From: Glaciecola sp. | Lineage (GTDB): Bacteria; Pseudomonadota; Gammaproteobacteria; Enterobacterales; Alteromonadaceae | DNA: 39,556 bases | Reading direction: 5' to 3' | Assembly: GCA_023268935.1 (NCBI GenBank) | Contig: JALRKK010000061.1 | Location: forward strand, 1-39,556 | Shown: piece after piece, positions 38,370 through 39,556 of the stretch | How positions within the stretch are numbered: position 1 is the stretch's first letter | How the letters are laid out: the number at the start of each line of letters is the position of its first letter | The notes under the pieces: model-generated | Databases searched by the model: none | Told to the model about the DNA's origin: nothing | The model's input: only the letters and a program-made list of their open reading frames with translations | Translations under genes and position numbers: made by a program

Positions 38370-39556
38370 TATTCGTCATCTCCACCATTAACAATATTGG
38401 CAATACTGTACAGTTGGCTTAACGCAAGGCTATTGATGCTGCCTTTGGGATAACGTCCTTTACTATTTTGTTCACCGGCTTCTTTGCCCATTAATAAACT
38501 CAATGCCTGGTCCACAGTTTGTACCGTATATACATGAAAATCACCCGCTGCAATCGCTTGACAAACTTCATCACTCAAGATCAAGTGACGCTGATTAGCA
38601 TACGGTATAATAACTCCATGTGACCCATTCAAACCTCGATGCTGACACAAAGCAAAAAATCCTTCGATCTTTTCATTAATCCCACCTACAGATTGCACTT
38701 GACCATATTGATTGATCGAACCAGTGATAGCTAATGATTGTCTACATGGCAAGTTAGTGAGAGCAGAAATCAATGCAACTAATTCGCCCAGTGAGGCGCT
38801 ATCGCCATCGATATAACCATAAGATTGCTCTAAGGCGATGTTCGCTGATAGTGTTAATGGAAAGTGTTGCGCATATTTATGACCTAGATACCCGGTGAGT
38901 AACATGACACCTTTAGAGTGAATCGACTGACCTAATTCAACTTCGCGTTCAATATCTGTCACCCCATTTGCGCCAGCATAAACGGTTGCCGTAATGCGAG
39001 CCGGTGTACCGAAAGTAGTGGTGCCTATATCTAAGACCGTTAAACCATTCACTGTCCCAACTGTTTCACCATTGGTTTGAATGATGATTTGCCCTTCTTT
39101 AATATTGTGAAAAGCACCATGCTCACCGATTGTTACTTCTTTTAAATCATTATCATTTCCTACACAGGTAAAAACAAAATCAGAATCTTTTGCTGCTTCT
39201 TCTGCTGCCAAACGTGCTTGCTCTTCAGCTTGTGCTTGCTGAGCAGCCTCATCCGTATCAACATCTGAACGCTTAACGTATGTGCGAGTTTTACGCACTT
39301 CTACATTAACGGTTTTTTTCTTACCGGAAGCACCAGCTACTTTAAGCTGAGATGTTGTCTTACGCTTTAATGTGATTTTTTTCGGGGAATCGCCATCACC
39401 GTTTTCATCACCATGAGATCGTTTTAAATGACCTAACAATGATTGACGCTCGGTTTCAGAAACCATTGAATCTTGGTTCTTACCAGCAATACCCGCTTCC
39501 TGCATCTGCGTTAATAAACGCTCAACGGGAACACCAACCACATCGGCAAGTTGTTT
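38369..39556 (-). CDS. IF-2 N-terminal region fused to YcbZ/Lon-like protease domain (5' end outside window)
   Basis: One uninterrupted frame entering from the right edge. The first ~115 visible residues are the translation factor IF-2 N-terminus: [16 protein letters not shown] (IF2_N), [48 protein letters not shown], then the Ala/Glu-rich linker [10 protein letters not shown]. From about residue 119 (near 39187) it changes to a Lon-type peptidase of the YcbZ group: [36 protein letters not shown], the catalytic Ser in YIDGDSASL and Lys in [11 protein letters not shown] (248 and 291 counting from the GTG at 39541). The Lon ATPase domain and the IF-2 GTPase domain are both missing. It could be a true fusion, a rearrangement product, or an assembly chimera. 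Confidence 0.85.
   Translation of the reverse strand, partial: KQLADVVGVPVERLLTQMQEAGIAGKNQDSMVSETERQSLLGHLKRSHGDENGDGDSPKKITLKRKTTSQLKVAGASGKKKTVNVEVRKTRTYVKRSDVDTDEAAQQAQAEEQARLAAEEAAKDSDFVFTCVGNDNDLKEVTIGEHGAFHNIKEGQIIIQTNGETVGTVNGLTVLDIGTTTFGTPARITATVYAGANGVTDIEREVELGQSIHSKGVMLLTGYLGHKYAQHFPLTLSANIALEQSYGYIDGDSASLGELVALISALTNLPCRQSLAITGSINQYGQVQSVGGINEKIEGFFALCQHRGLNGSHGVIIPYANQRHLILSDEVCQAIAAGDFHVYTVQTVDQALSLLMGKEAGEQNSKGRYPKGSINSLALSQLYSIANIVNGGDDE

Overview
The window reads as chromosomal DNA of a marine-type gammaproteobacterium, most likely of the order Alteromonadales. The basis is inference from protein similarity and gene order: an E. coli-like sdhCDA/gltA divergon, the msbA-lpxK-ycaR-kdsB lipopolysaccharide block, an smc-zipA-ligA block beside cysZ (SMC-type rather than MukB condensin), and the yhbY/rlmE-ftsH-folP-glmM-tpiA-secG-tRNA-Leu order. 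The DNA is moderately AT-rich. No phage, transposase, integrase, CRISPR array or rRNA was seen.

Layout. Positions 1-2879 hold the start of sdhA, then sdhD and sdhC (minus), a 413-bp regulatory gap with ArcA-like 11-bp-spaced direct repeats, and gltA (plus). Positions 2926-8486 carry single genes: a DUF3429 membrane protein, manC (GDP-mannose synthesis), a pirin, tcdA (tRNA ct6A), a DedA-like membrane protein divergent from a LysR regulator, and a small unknown ORF. Positions 8483-11569 hold a fatty-acid-hydroxylase/sterol-desaturase protein divergent from a Crp/Fnr-type regulator, then rimO. Positions 11570-16897 (minus) hold comEC (lacking its metallo-beta-lactamase domain), msbA, lpxK, ycaR and kdsB, the last four joined by 4-bp overlaps. 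Positions 16896-25131 hold a DUF2062 protein, ligA, zipA, smc and cysZ.

Positions 25133-30860 are the most rearranged part. pnp and nlpI are followed by an HExxH protein, but rimP-nusA-infB-rbfA-truB-rpsO, expected between tRNA-Leu and pnp, are absent. In their place are three AT-rich plus-strand genes, one a membrane-anchored ASCH-like protein. Positions 30775-37006 return to canonical order: tRNA-Leu(GAG), secG, tpiA, glmM, folP, ftsH, rlmE, with yhbY and an SDR dehydrogenase divergent.

At the right edge (38369-39556, minus) one open frame joins the N-terminal part of translation factor IF-2 directly to the protease domain of a YcbZ/Lon-like protein, and a small four-cysteine protein overlaps its stop codon. 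This is the most striking object in the window. It is either a real fusion formed by a rearrangement that also displaced the nusA-infB operon, or an assembly chimera at the repetitive IF-2 linker. Convergent gene pairs are packed very tightly: several share stop-codon bases or end inside shared hairpins.
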